Positions 17,132 to 26,664 of a DNA stretch of 64,000 nucleotides are shown piece by piece. A program made the translations under genes and the position numbers. The stretch comes from JAVVHE01 sp032249695. GTDB taxonomy: Bacteria > Pseudomonadota > Alphaproteobacteria > Sphingomonadales > Sphingomonadaceae. The notes under the pieces are model-generated. The model ran no database searches, was not told the origin of the DNA, and saw only the letters and a program-made list of their open reading frames with translations. The stretch is taken from contig JAVVHE010000013.1 of the NCBI GenBank assembly GCA_032249695.1, positions 1 through 64,000 of the forward strand. The letters are read 5' to 3'. The first letter of the stretch is position 1, and each line of letters starts with the position of its first letter.

Positions 17132-17736
17132 TTCTTGCGGGGAGCCGGAGCGGGCGTTGCCGCGGCCGGAGCCGGAGCGCTCGCGGCTGGAGCCGCCGAC
17201 ACGTTCACCGCGACGCGCGGCAGCGACTGGTTGAGGCGCGCGATCACGTCATTGGTGATGTCCACGCCCGCGATCGTTTGCAACGTCGCACTGCGATTGA
17301 GCACAATCTGCGCGTTCCGCTCCTTCAACAGCGTCGACACGACCGGGTTCATCGCGTTGATGATCTGCTGCAGGCCCTGGTTCTGCGCGTTTTGCAGCGC
17401 TTGGCCGCGCCCCTGAAGTTCCGTCTCGGCGGTGGCGGCGCGCTGCTGCAGGTCACGCGCCTGCTGCTGCAGCGTCTCGGGCGCGACCGACTTCGCAGCC
17501 GCTGCTCGCTCCAGATTTTCCTGCTCGGTGCGAAACTGCTGCTGCAGCTGCTGTTGGCGAGCCTGCGCCTGATCGAGCTGCGGCTTCAGCTGCGCCTGTA
17601 GCGACTGGCCGGCGGCCGATTCGGTCAGCACGCGGTTCACGTCGACGACGAGCACCGCGCCCTGAGCGGGCGCCTGTGCATAGGCCGCGACGGGCGCGGC
17701 GGCCGCGAACAGCGCGGCAAGGGCAAAGCGGGTCAT
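17128..17736 (-). CDS. OmpH/Skp family periplasmic chaperone
   Basis: Holdase that escorts unfolded outer-membrane proteins to the BAM complex. A signal peptide (MTRFALAALFAAAAPVAAYA) is followed by the Skp core: VLVVDVNRVLTES near the N-terminus, a long coiled coil at about 50-135 rich in Gln and Ala, and a C-terminal strand region. The last 25 residues form an Ala/Pro tail ending PAPRKK. The ATG is 2 bp after the bamA stop, so it is surely in the same operon. Confidence 0.9.
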   Translation of the reverse strand: MTRFALAALFAAAAPVAAYAQAPAQGAVLVVDVNRVLTESAAGQSLQAQLKPQLDQAQARQQQLQQQFRTEQENLERAAAAKSVAPETLQQQARDLQQRAATAETELQGRGQALQNAQNQGLQQIINAMNPVVSTLLKERNAQIVLNRSATLQTIAGVDITNDVIARLNQSLPRVAVNVSAAPAASAPAPAAATPAPAPRKK

Positions 17737-17738
17737 GA

Positions 17739-20471
17739 TCAGAACTGTCCTCCGATATTGAATTGGATGAGCCGCGGCCGGTCACCCGGTTGGCGCAGCA
17801 GGTCTTTGGCGATGTCAATCCGCAGCGGGCCGAATGGCGAGTTCCAGCTGACGCCCGCGCCCACTGCCAGACGCGGCGAGGGCGAATCGCCCAGGAACTG
17901 CTCGGTAAACCCCGGCGAGCCCGAGCGGTTGGCCGCGCAGGTGACGCCAGGCGGCCGGAACTGCGGGGCGAGCACGCCGCCGTTCGTCGTGAGCGGCGGG
18001 TTCTCGCAGACAAGCGCCGGGCGGTTCACGTCCCACAGTGCGCCGACATCGGCGAAGATCGATGGGCGCAGGCCCAGGTCGCGCGCACCCGTGCCGAGCG
18101 GGATCTGCAGTTCGGCCCGGCCGACATAATAGGCGTTGCCGCCGATGGCGTCGTCTTGGCGCTGGTTGCGGTCGGCCGACGGCACGCCATTCGGATCGAG
18201 GAACGTCCGAAGCACGCGCGGCCCGACACCGCGGATATCGAAGCCGCGGATGGTCGGCTGGCCAAGGTAGAACCGATCGACGAGGCGGACGTTCTGCCCG
18301 GCGAACCCGAAGATATAGCCGAAGCGTGCGGTAAGCCCGAAGACGAAGGCGCGCGGCAGCGTGAAGTACTTCGCTACGTCCACGATCGTACGGACGTAGT
18401 TGACGTCTCCACCCAGCCCCGCAACGTCCTGGCTGATCGAGAAGCGCTGGCCGCGCGTCGGGCGGATGCGGTTGTTGGTGGTATCGTAGACTAGGCTGAA
18501 ACCCGCCGACGACACGAAGCGCGAGCCCTCAGCGTCGCACAGATAGCGCCCGGCGAGCAGTGGGTCGCAAGTGTCCGCAGCGCTGTTGCCGAGAATGCCG
18601 TCGCCGTTGGTATCGGTATAGAATTGCCCGCGATCGAGCCGCACGTCCTCCTGACTGATGCCATAACGAAGCTGCGCGAGGATATATTCGGTGAGCGGGA
18701 AGCCGACGCGCGCCTGCGTTCCGGTGATGACCTGGCTGTAGATCGTGTCGCGCGCATTCGTCGACAGGCTTTGGAAGCGGAACTGCGAGTAGTCGCGCCG
18801 GAAGATGTCGACGCCGAAGCTGATGTTGCGTTCGAATAAGTACGGCTCAGTAAATCCCGCTTCCACCGAGGCAGCAAAGGCCGAATAGCTGCCCGAAAGC
18901 CGAAGCTCTTGCCCCAGACCGCGGAAATTGCGCTGGCGGATCGAGGCGTTGATGATCAGGTTCTCGATCGAGCTGTAGCCCGCCGACAGCTGCAACTCGC
19001 CGGTCGGCTTGTCTTCCAGATCGGTCGTCAGGATCACGCGGTCGGGTCCCGATCCGGGGTTCTGCTTCACCTCCAGTTTATCCTGGAAGAATCCAAGACT
19101 CTGGATGCGATCTCGGCTGCGCTTCACCAGCACGGTGTTGAAGGCATCGCCTTCCGCCAACCGGAACTCCCGACGAATAACCTTATCCGCAGTGATAGTA
19201 TTGCCGTTGATATCGATACGTTCCACATAGACGCGCGGAGCGTCGTTCAGCACGAACGTGACGTTCATCTCGCGCTTTTGCTTGTCGCGATCGAAACGCG
19301 GCCTGACGTCGGCGAACGCATAGCCCAGCAAACCGGCCGCCTCGCTCAGTGCGTTGACCGAGTCCTCGACCTTCTGCGCATTATACCAGTCACCCTTCGT
19401 AAAACTGATCAGCGGCTTGAACGTCTCCGCCTTGAAATCCCGGATCTTGCTATCCAGTTCCACATCGCCAAAACGGTAGCGCTCGCCTTCCTCAACCACG
19501 TAAGTGATGATGAAATCCTTGCGATCCGGCGTCAGCTCAGCGGTCGCGCTGACTACGCGGAAGTCAGCATAGCCGTTCGTCAGATAGAATTGCCGCAGCT
19601 TCTGCTGATCGTAACTCAATCGATCAGGATCGTAGGTATCGTTTGAAGTAAACAAGTGGTACCAGCGCGCCTGCTTGGTCGCCATCTGGCGTCGTATCTT
19701 TGAGTCGCCAAAAATCTTGTTACCAAGAATATTGATCTGTCGAACCTTAGAGCGCGGACCTTCGCGGATCTCAAAGATTACGTCGACCCGGTTTTGCTCA
19801 AGCTGAACAATTTTCGGCTCTACACTGGCCGCGAACCGGCCACTGCGCCGATAGAGTTCGAGTATCCGGCCAACGTCGGAGGCCACCCGCGGACGGGTGA
19901 AGACCTGCCGCGGTGCCAAGCGCACTTCTTTCGTGAGCTTGTCTTCCTTGATCCGCTTTGCGCCTTCAAACACAACGCGGTTGACGACCGGGTTCTCGCG
20001 AACGTTGATGACGACCGCGCCGCCCTCGTTGCCCACCGTCACGTCGGCAAACAGGCCGGTGTCGTAGAGCGCGCGCAGCACCGCGTCGCCCTTGGCGCGC
20101 GTGTAGGAGTCGCCGACGCGCAGATCGATATAGCTGCGGACGGTCTCGGGCTCGACGCGCTCAGCACCGCGCACTTCAATCGAGGTGATCGTCACCGCCT
20201 GCTCGGGTCCGGCTGCCGTAACGGGCGCTGCCAGAGTTTCGGGCATACCGATCCGCGGCCCCGCCCCGGTCGGCGCGGCCGGCCCCGCGGGCGCCTGCTG
20301 CGCGGAGCCGGCCGGTGCTGGAGCGCCCTGCGCCGCCGCCGGGGCGCGCTGGGGGCCTTGCTGCGGCGCCGGGCCAGCGTCCTGCGCCCACGCGGGTGCG
20401 CCCGCCGATCCGGTCATCAACGCTGCCATGAAAAGCGTCCGCGTGCGCGGACGGTGGCTGTAGTCGCTCAA
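17739..20471 (-). CDS. bamA: Outer membrane protein assembly factor BamA
   Basis: Omp85 core of the machine that inserts beta-barrel proteins. After a signal peptide ending AWAQ (about residue 30) comes an unusual Pro/Ala/Gln-rich linker to about residue 90, then five POTRA domains (from VTITSIEVRGAERVE onward) and a C-terminal 16-stranded barrel with the loop-6 motif VRGF in the form TIRGFDIRG, ending in the aromatic residue of IGGQF. The TTG at 20471 has GGGGAG five bases upstream and gives 910 residues; the longer open frame upstream is not BamA-like, and an in-frame GTG lies two codons before. Confidence 0.94.
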   Translation of the reverse strand: MSDYSHRPRTRTLFMAALMTGSAGAPAWAQDAGPAPQQGPQRAPAAAQGAPAPAGSAQQAPAGPAAPTGAGPRIGMPETLAAPVTAAGPEQAVTITSIEVRGAERVEPETVRSYIDLRVGDSYTRAKGDAVLRALYDTGLFADVTVGNEGGAVVINVRENPVVNRVVFEGAKRIKEDKLTKEVRLAPRQVFTRPRVASDVGRILELYRRSGRFAASVEPKIVQLEQNRVDVIFEIREGPRSKVRQINILGNKIFGDSKIRRQMATKQARWYHLFTSNDTYDPDRLSYDQQKLRQFYLTNGYADFRVVSATAELTPDRKDFIITYVVEEGERYRFGDVELDSKIRDFKAETFKPLISFTKGDWYNAQKVEDSVNALSEAAGLLGYAFADVRPRFDRDKQKREMNVTFVLNDAPRVYVERIDINGNTITADKVIRREFRLAEGDAFNTVLVKRSRDRIQSLGFFQDKLEVKQNPGSGPDRVILTTDLEDKPTGELQLSAGYSSIENLIINASIRQRNFRGLGQELRLSGSYSAFAASVEAGFTEPYLFERNISFGVDIFRRDYSQFRFQSLSTNARDTIYSQVITGTQARVGFPLTEYILAQLRYGISQEDVRLDRGQFYTDTNGDGILGNSAADTCDPLLAGRYLCDAEGSRFVSSAGFSLVYDTTNNRIRPTRGQRFSISQDVAGLGGDVNYVRTIVDVAKYFTLPRAFVFGLTARFGYIFGFAGQNVRLVDRFYLGQPTIRGFDIRGVGPRVLRTFLDPNGVPSADRNQRQDDAIGGNAYYVGRAELQIPLGTGARDLGLRPSIFADVGALWDVNRPALVCENPPLTTNGGVLAPQFRPPGVTCAANRSGSPGFTEQFLGDSPSPRLAVGAGVSWNSPFGPLRIDIAKDLLRQPGDRPRLIQFNIGGQF

Positions 20472-20521
20472 TTCCACTCCCCGCGAGCCGCCCGGCACCG
20501 CCGATCCGTCCGCCTGTAACC

Positions 20522-21649
20522 TCAGCCCACCAAGCGCTGCCACACGCCGAACGACGAAAGATCGTTCCAGGTCAGGACAACCATCAGCGTCAGGATCGCC
20601 GCGAAGCCGGACAGGAACGCCAGCTCCTGCGCCCGCTGGCTCAGCGGCCGCCGCCGCAGACCTTCCACGGCATAGAGAAGCAGGTGCCCTCCGTCCAGCA
20701 CAGGGACTGGCAAGAGATTGATGAACCCAATGTTGATGGAAATGAGCGCAAGGAACTGAACGAAGCGCTCCCAGCCGATCTGTGCTGCCTGCCCGCTCAT
20801 CTGCGCGACCTTCAGCGGCCCACCAAGCTCGGACAGCCCGCGCTCGCCCGCGAAAATCTGGCCGATGCCGTGCCACATGGCGCCGACCAGGCGCGCCACC
20901 TCGATCACCGCCCACCGGACGGCGCCGACCGGGCCGACCCGTTCGGCAATGCGCTGGCAGCCCGCCAGCCCGATGCGATTAACCTTGTAGCTTTGACCGA
21001 ACGCGTCGCGCTCGGTCACCTGCTTCGGTTGCAGCACCAGCGCCCTCCGCGCGCCCGCGCGCTCGATGACGATCGGCACGGGCTGGCCGGTGTTGAGTTG
21101 CATCTGGCCCATCACGTCCTCGAAGCGCGACACCGCCGAGCCGTTCATCATGACGATCCGGTCGCCGCGCGCCAGCCCGGCGTCGGCCGCAGCCGATCCC
21201 TGTGCCGCGCCGCAGACGACCGCGGGCGTGTAGGGATGGCCAAGCATCAGAAAGAACCCTGCGAAAATCGCAATCGCGAAGGCGAAGTTGGTAACCGGCC
21301 CCGCCGCGACGATGATCGCACGCTGCCACAGCGGCTTGGCCTGCAGCGTGTGCTGCCGCTCCTCGTGACTGAGCGATGACACGTCGCCCTCGGTCGTGCC
21401 GGTGACGTCGCCGTCTCCCGCGAACTTGACGTAGCCGCCCAGCGGCAGCGCCGACAGCCGCCAGCGCGTGCCACGCCGGTCGGTCCAGCCGAACAGCTCG
21501 CGGCCGAAACCCACCGAAAAGGCGTCCGCCTTCACCCCGAACAGCCGCCCGGCGAGATAGTGGCCGAATTCATGGATTGTCACGATGATGCCGATGACCA
21601 CCACGAAATGGAGCGCCTGGCTGAGGAAACCCGGCTGGGCGAGCGTCAT
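20522..21649 (-). CDS. rseP: Site-2 metalloprotease RseP
   Basis: Inner-membrane zinc protease that cuts anti-sigma factors or signal-peptide remnants inside the membrane. Membrane segment 1 carries HEFGH (about residues 26-30), a PDZ domain lies at about 130-215 (GLARGDRIVMMNGSAV), and the LDGG motif is in LLPVPVLDGGHLLLY. At 375 residues it has the single-PDZ form usual in alphaproteobacteria. ATG overlaps the dxr stop (ATGA), and bamA starts 50 bp downstream. Confidence 0.95.
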   Translation of the reverse strand: MTLAQPGFLSQALHFVVVIGIIVTIHEFGHYLAGRLFGVKADAFSVGFGRELFGWTDRRGTRWRLSALPLGGYVKFAGDGDVTGTTEGDVSSLSHEERQHTLQAKPLWQRAIIVAAGPVTNFAFAIAIFAGFFLMLGHPYTPAVVCGAAQGSAAADAGLARGDRIVMMNGSAVSRFEDVMGQMQLNTGQPVPIVIERAGARRALVLQPKQVTERDAFGQSYKVNRIGLAGCQRIAERVGPVGAVRWAVIEVARLVGAMWHGIGQIFAGERGLSELGGPLKVAQMSGQAAQIGWERFVQFLALISINIGFINLLPVPVLDGGHLLLYAVEGLRRRPLSQRAQELAFLSGFAAILTLMVVLTWNDLSSFGVWQRLVG

Positions 21650-22797
21650 ATTGCGTGGGCCTCCACTGCGGTCCTGGCGTAGTCACGGGCTGCCCCGTCG
21701 ACGTGGATTACGTCCGCAATGCTGAATAGCCGCGATACAGGCAAGCGATCGAGCGTATCCTCGACGACCGCCGCGATCCCCAGAAACGGCAGCCGCCCCG
21801 CCAGGAAGGCCGCCACCGCGATCTCGTTCGCTGCGTTCAGCACCGCGGGCCGGTCGCCACCCGCGCGCAGCGCCGCCCAAGCGAGCCGCAGCGCCGGGAA
21901 ACGCTCCGGATCGGGCTCAAAGAACTCCAGCCGCCCGACCTTCACCAGGTCAAGCCGCTCGCACGGCGTCTCCATGCGATCGGGCCAAGCGAGCGCATAG
22001 GAGATGGGCGTCCGCATATCGGGCGTACCCATCTGGGCGAGCACCGATCCATCGACATATTCGACCATCGAATGGATGATCGACTGCGGGTGGATGACGA
22101 CGGAAAGCTGGTCGGCGCTGATCGGGAACAGGTGGAATGCCTCGATCAGTTCCAGCCCCTTGTTCATCAGCGTTGCCGAATCGACGCTGATCTTGCCGCC
22201 CATCGACCAGACGGGGTGCTTCACTGCCTGCGCGGGCGTGGCCGCGCGCATCGTCGCCATGTCGGCATTGCGGAATGGCCCGCCCGAGCAGGTGAGAATG
22301 ACGCGCGCCACCCGCTCTGGGCGCGCATGATCGAAGCACTGGAAGATCGCGTTATGCTCGGAGTCGACCGGAAGCAGCGTCGCCTTGGATCGCTCGACCT
22401 CGCGGTTCACCAGGTCGCCCGCACAGACGAGCGTTTCCTTGTTCGCAAGCGCCACGGTCGCCCCGCGCCGGACGGCGCGGAGCGTCGAGGGCAGCCCCGC
22501 TGCACCGACGATCGCTGCCATCACCACGTCTGCCTCGGCGGCTTCCTCGATCGCCGCCGAACCCGCCGCCGCTTCGATGCCGGTGCCCCACAGCCGCTCC
22601 TTCAGCGCGCCATAGGCTGCGTCGTCGGCCACCACCGCGCGTTCGGCGCGGACGGCGACCGCCGATTCGGCAAGCGAGTCGACATCGCGGTTCGCGGTCA
22701 ACGCATGGACCCGCCAGCTGCCGGGCGCGCGCTTTACGAGATCGAGCGTCGAGCGCCCGATCGAGCCCGTCGCACCGAGGATCGAGAGGCTCCTCAC
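21646..22797 (-). CDS. dxr: 1-deoxy-D-xylulose-5-phosphate reductoisomerase
   Basis: Second step of the MEP isoprenoid pathway, converting DXP to 2-C-methylerythritol-4-phosphate with NADPH. The N-terminal NADPH site is LSILGATGSIGRSTLDL; metal and substrate residues lie in VDSEHNAIFQC and in the loop with KISVDSATLMNKGLELIEA. Length 383 is normal. The GTG at 22797 overlaps the cdsA stop (GTGA); reading further upstream only follows the cdsA shadow. Confidence 0.95.
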   Translation of the reverse strand: MRSLSILGATGSIGRSTLDLVKRAPGSWRVHALTANRDVDSLAESAVAVRAERAVVADDAAYGALKERLWGTGIEAAAGSAAIEEAAEADVVMAAIVGAAGLPSTLRAVRRGATVALANKETLVCAGDLVNREVERSKATLLPVDSEHNAIFQCFDHARPERVARVILTCSGGPFRNADMATMRAATPAQAVKHPVWSMGGKISVDSATLMNKGLELIEAFHLFPISADQLSVVIHPQSIIHSMVEYVDGSVLAQMGTPDMRTPISYALAWPDRMETPCERLDLVKVGRLEFFEPDPERFPALRLAWAALRAGGDRPAVLNAANEIAVAAFLAGRLPFLGIAAVVEDTLDRLPVSRLFSIADVIHVDGAARDYARTAVEAHAI

Positions 22798-23600
22798 GGC
22801 AGCCACCCAGCTGCGACCGCGCTCGCCACCACCACCGACACAGGCGCTAACCCGTCCATGCGATCGAGCACGCCGCCATGGCCGGGCAGGATCGAGCCCG
22901 AGTCTTTGACTCCCGCGCGCCGCTTCAACCAGCTTTCGAACAAGTCTCCCCCCATCGCGAGAACGCCGAGGCCAAGCCCCACGCCACCCGCTGCGATGCC
23001 GTTCATTCCCAGTTGCGAGCCCAGCGCTGCCGAAGCCGCGCCCGCCGCTAACACCGCCCCGATGAACCCAGCCCATGTCTTGTTGGGACTGAGCGCGGGC
23101 GCCAGCTTCGGACCGCCGATCAGCCGCCCGCACGCGAAAGCTGCGATGTCCGCCGCGCAGACGATGCCGACGGTATATTCGATCCACTCCAGCCCGGTCG
23201 GCCGAGCCAGCAGCCAAATCAGGCCGATCGCCGGCAGTCCCAGATAGATGAGCCCCGCCTCGCTCAGGTCCTGGCGCGCGCGCCGATCGCCAGTCTGCGG
23301 GTGCCAAAGCGACGCGGCGGCTGCGGCTGCGCTCGCGGCGACCAGCACCGAGGCTGCGAGCACGAGCTTGCCGATCGCGGCAAGCAGCGCGGCGACGGCC
23401 AGCACGGCGATACCAGGCAGCAGCAGGATGGGCGAGAGTTGGTGCATGCGGACCCACTCTCGCCAGCCCAGCGCGACCGTTACCGCGGCCAGCGCCGCGA
23501 ACGCCCGCGGCCCCGCATGAAGGCATGCCAGCGCCAGCACCGCGAGCGCGACGCCGACCAGCACCCGCGTCGTGACCGGGCGGCGGTCGCGGAACGCCAA
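22794..23600 (-). CDS. cdsA: Phosphatidate cytidylyltransferase
   Basis: Makes CDP-diacylglycerol from phosphatidate and CTP, the branch point for membrane phospholipids. About seven hydrophobic segments and the CTP signature SPNKTWAGFIGA with GHGGVLDRMDGL (S-x8-R-x2-KR-x3-KD-x5-PGHGG-x2-DR-x-D) are present. The TTG at 23600 is 1 bp beyond the uppS stop and gives 268 residues beginning MAFRDRRPVTTRVL; a GTG a few codons later is an alternative. Confidence 0.92.
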   Translation of the reverse strand: MAFRDRRPVTTRVLVGVALAVLALACLHAGPRAFAALAAVTVALGWREWVRMHQLSPILLLPGIAVLAVAALLAAIGKLVLAASVLVAASAAAAAASLWHPQTGDRRARQDLSEAGLIYLGLPAIGLIWLLARPTGLEWIEYTVGIVCAADIAAFACGRLIGGPKLAPALSPNKTWAGFIGAVLAAGAASAALGSQLGMNGIAAGGVGLGLGVLAMGGDLFESWLKRRAGVKDSGSILPGHGGVLDRMDGLAPVSVVVASAVAAGWLP

Positions 23601-23601
23601 G

Positions 23602-24348
23602 CTAGCGGCCGCCAAAGCGCCGCTCCCGCGCGGCGAAGGTGGCGAGCGCAGCGGCAAGCGCCGTGCGATCGAAATCGGGCCACAGCGTGTCGACGAACAC
23701 GAGTTCGGCGTACGCTGCCTGCCACAGAAGGAAGTTGCTGATGCGCTGCTCGCCGCTGGTGCGGATCATCAGGTCCACCGGCGGCAGCCCGGCGGTGTCG
23801 AGCCGCGCCTCGATCGCCTCGGCGGTGATCGCGGCCGGGTCGATCCGCCCCGCCTTCGCGTCGGCCGCCAGCGCGCGGGCAGCGCGGGTCAGCTCGTCGT
23901 GGCTGCCGTAATTCAGCGCGATGACAACCGTCAGCCGCGTATTGTCGCGCGTCCGCGCCCGCGCCTCGTCGATCAGCGCGACGATGTCCGCCGACAGTCG
24001 GCTGAGGTCGCCGATGAAGCGCAGACACGCGCCCTCACGGTGGAGTTCATCGAGCTCGCTGCGCAGGAAATGGCGCAACAGCCCCATCAGGTCGCTGACC
24101 TCATCCTGCGGGCGGCGCCAGTTCTCGCTGCTGAAGGCGTAGAGCGTCAGCACGCCCACGCCCATGTCACCCGCCGCGCGGATCGTACGCCGCACCGCCT
24201 CAATCCCCGCACGGTGGCCGGCGACGCGCGGCAGGAAGCGCCGCTTCGCCCAGCGGCCGTTGCCGTCCATGATAATCGCGACGTGTGCCGGCACGGCTGC
24301 ACGCTGCCCGGCGGCGGGCACGGCCGCGCGGGCAGCGGCGAGCGTCAC
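23602..24348 (-). CDS. uppS: Undecaprenyl diphosphate synthase (isoprenyl transferase)
   Basis: Adds isopentenyl units in cis to farnesyl diphosphate, making the C55 lipid carrier for peptidoglycan and polysaccharide. It has the catalytic HVAIIMDGNGRWAKRR with the essential Asp, LTLYAFSSENWRRP, and the C-terminal pyrophosphate site DLMIRTSGEQRISNFLLWQ. The first 20 residues are an Ala-rich extension from a GTG at 24348 that overlaps the frr stop. Confidence 0.94.
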   Translation of the reverse strand: MTLAAARAAVPAAGQRAAVPAHVAIIMDGNGRWAKRRFLPRVAGHRAGIEAVRRTIRAAGDMGVGVLTLYAFSSENWRRPQDEVSDLMGLLRHFLRSELDELHREGACLRFIGDLSRLSADIVALIDEARARTRDNTRLTVVIALNYGSHDELTRAARALAADAKAGRIDPAAITAEAIEARLDTAGLPPVDLMIRTSGEQRISNFLLWQAAYAELVFVDTLWPDFDRTALAAALATFAARERRFGGR

Positions 24349-24902
24349 TTGCCGAGAATCTCCTTCTCCTTGGCGGACGCAGCCGCGTCGGCGTCGGCGA
24401 TATGCTTGTCGGTCAACTTCTGGACCTGCTCTTCCAGCTTCTTCTGTTCGTCCTGGCTGATCTCTCCCTTCTTTTCATCCGACTTGATCGCCTCCATCCC
24501 GTCGCGGCGCACGTTGCGGATGGCGACGCGCGCTTTCTCGGCATATTGGCTGGCGAGCTTGGCGAGTTCCTTCCGGCGCTCCTCGGTCAGGTCGGGAATA
24601 GGCAGCCGTAGCGTCTGGCCATCGGTGATCGGGTTGAGGCCGAGGCCAGCGGCGCGGATCGCTTTCTCCACCGGCTGAACGTTCGAACGGTCCCACACCT
24701 GCACCGACAGCATCCGCGGCTCGGGCGAGGTGACCGTTGCGAGCTGGTTCAACGGCATGTGGCTGCCGTAGACCTCGACGGTGATCGGATCGAGCAGGCT
24801 GACGCTCGCACGGCCCGTGCGCAGGCCGCCCAGATCGTGCTTCAGGCTCTCAACCGCACTCCCCATGCGGCGCTCGATGTCGGCTTTATCGAATTTCGGC
24901 AT
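24345..24902 (-). CDS. frr: Ribosome recycling factor
   Basis: With EF-G, splits the post-termination ribosome. The 185-residue protein has the usual two-domain layout: a three-helix bundle (residues 1-30 and 105-185) and an inserted beta domain (SLLDPITVEVYGSHMPLNQLA). LRTGRASVSLLDP and RVAIRNVRRDG are family hallmarks. It follows pyrH by 15 bp. Confidence 0.96.
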   Translation of the reverse strand: MPKFDKADIERRMGSAVESLKHDLGGLRTGRASVSLLDPITVEVYGSHMPLNQLATVTSPEPRMLSVQVWDRSNVQPVEKAIRAAGLGLNPITDGQTLRLPIPDLTEERRKELAKLASQYAEKARVAIRNVRRDGMEAIKSDEKKGEISQDEQKKLEEQVQKLTDKHIADADAAASAKEKEILGK

Positions 24903-24917
24903 TGGTCGTCCTAACCC

Positions 24918-25634
24918 TCAGGCTGCCTGGCGCACGGTCGTCGACACGCCCTGCCCCTGAAGGACGCGTGCGAAGTTGCCGTGCTCGCGGATGTTGAACA
25001 CGATGATCGGGATGGAGTTCTCGCGGCACAAAGCGACGGCGGTGGCGTCCATCACTTTGAGGTCGTCCGTAAGGACGCGCGAATAGCTGACCTCGTTGAA
25101 CCGCGTCGCCTCGGGATCGCGCTTGGGGTCAGCAGTGTAGACGCCGTCGACGCTCGTTCCCTTGAACAGCGCGTCGACGCCCATCTCGGCCGCGCGCAGC
25201 GCCGCGCCGGTATCGGTTGAGAAGAAGGGCGCACCCACGCCCGCCGCGAACACGACGACGCGGCCCTTCTCCATGTGCCGGATCGCGCGGCGGCGGATGT
25301 AGGGCTCGCACACCGCGGGCATCGCGATCGCCGACTGGACACGCGTGTCGACACCAGCCTGTTCCAGCGCGTTCTGCAGCGCGAGGGCGTTCATGACGGT
25401 GGCGAGCATGCCCATATAATCCGCCTGCGCCCGCTCGAAGCCCTGCGCCGAAGCCGCCAGCCCACGGAAGATGTTGCCGCCACCGACGACGACGCAGACC
25501 TCGATGCCCAGCGCACGCGCATCGCGAATCTCGCCCGCCACACGTGCAGCGGTCGCGGGCTCGATGCCATACTGACCCGAACCCATCAGCACCTCGCCCG
25601 AAAGTTTCAAAAGAACGCGGGCGTAGGGGGGCAT
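24918..25634 (-). CDS. pyrH: Uridylate kinase
   Basis: Hexameric UMP kinase feeding UTP and CTP synthesis; pyrG is 20 kb away. Features are VLLKLSGEVLMG, the glycine-rich VVVGGGNIFRG, the UMP-binding QSAIAMPAVCEPY region and the acceptor segment DPKRDPEATRFNEVSY. ATG at 25634 gives 238 residues, the normal length; a GTG two codons earlier is possible. Confidence 0.95.
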   Translation of the reverse strand: MPPYARVLLKLSGEVLMGSGQYGIEPATAARVAGEIRDARALGIEVCVVVGGGNIFRGLAASAQGFERAQADYMGMLATVMNALALQNALEQAGVDTRVQSAIAMPAVCEPYIRRRAIRHMEKGRVVVFAAGVGAPFFSTDTGAALRAAEMGVDALFKGTSVDGVYTADPKRDPEATRFNEVSYSRVLTDDLKVMDATAVALCRENSIPIIVFNIREHGNFARVLQGQGVSTTVRQAA

Positions 25635-25707
25635 GGGCACCGTGCGGCTGTGAACGGGCGCAAGGCCGACAAGCCCCGCGCCCGAAGGGTCCAAAACGGC
25701 GGAAGCC

Positions 25708-26637
25708 TTAAGCCTGCCCAGCGGCTGCCGCAACCTCGGCGGCGAAGTCGGAGGCTTGCTTTTCGATGCCTTCGCCCAGCTGCAGGCGAGCGAAGGCCGT
25801 GATCGTGATCGGCGCACCCGCCTGCTTGGCTGCGCCCGCTACCACGTCTTGCACCTTCGTCTTGCCGTCAATCACGAAAATCTGCGTCAGCAGTGCGTTC
25901 TCCTGCGCGAACTTGCGCACGCCCCCCTCGATCATCTTTTCGATAATGTCGGCCGGTTTGCCGCTCTCGGCCGCCTTCTCGCGCGCCACCGCGCGCTCAC
26001 GCTCCAGCACCGCCGGGTCGAGGTCGTCGGGGGACAGTGCGACCGGAAAGGCAGCCGCCGCGTGCATCGCCAGCTGACGGCCAAGCGTCTCCAGCGCCTC
26101 GCGCGGAGCAGCCGACTCCAGCCCGATCAGCACGCCGATCTTGCCCAGCCCGTCGGCCGCCGGGTTGTGGACGTAGCTTGCCACGAGACCCTGGCCGACC
26201 TCGACGGTCGCCGCGCGACGCAGCGTCTGGTGCTCGCCGATCGTCAGCACGTTGTTCGTCAGCTTGTCGCGCACGGTGCCCTCGCCGCCCGGATAGGCGG
26301 CGTTGAGGATCGCCTCGACGTCCGAGCCGACATCGAGCGCAACCGCAGTCGCGGCGCGCACGAACTCTTGGAACTGCGCATTCTTGGCGACGAAATCGGT
26401 CTCGGAATTGACCTCGACCGCCGCGCCCTTCAGCCCGTCGACGACGACGCCGACCAGCCCCTCGGCAGCGGTGCGGCCCGCCTTCTTCTGCGCAGCTGCC
26501 AATCCCTTGGAGCGCAGCCAATCGACCGCCTTCTCCATGTCGCCGTCATTCTCGGCAAGCGCCTTCTTGCAATCCATCATACCGGCGCCGGTGCGCTCGC
26601 GCAGGTCGCGGACCGTCGCCGCGGTGATCTCGGCCAT
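25708..26637 (-). CDS. tsf: Elongation factor Ts
   Basis: Guanine-nucleotide exchange factor for EF-Tu. The UBA-like N-terminal domain has VRDLRERTGAGMMDCKKAL, and the core holds SETDFVAKN, the conserved EF-Tu contact. Length 309 is normal. A palindromic repeat and a 172-bp gap separate it from rpsB upstream. Confidence 0.96.
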   Translation of the reverse strand: MAEITAATVRDLRERTGAGMMDCKKALAENDGDMEKAVDWLRSKGLAAAQKKAGRTAAEGLVGVVVDGLKGAAVEVNSETDFVAKNAQFQEFVRAATAVALDVGSDVEAILNAAYPGGEGTVRDKLTNNVLTIGEHQTLRRAATVEVGQGLVASYVHNPAADGLGKIGVLIGLESAAPREALETLGRQLAMHAAAAFPVALSPDDLDPAVLERERAVAREKAAESGKPADIIEKMIEGGVRKFAQENALLTQIFVIDGKTKVQDVVAGAAKQAGAPITITAFARLQLGEGIEKQASDFAAEVAAAAGQA

Positions 26638-26664
26638 TGTGACTTACCTCGGTTCAAATGTTTG

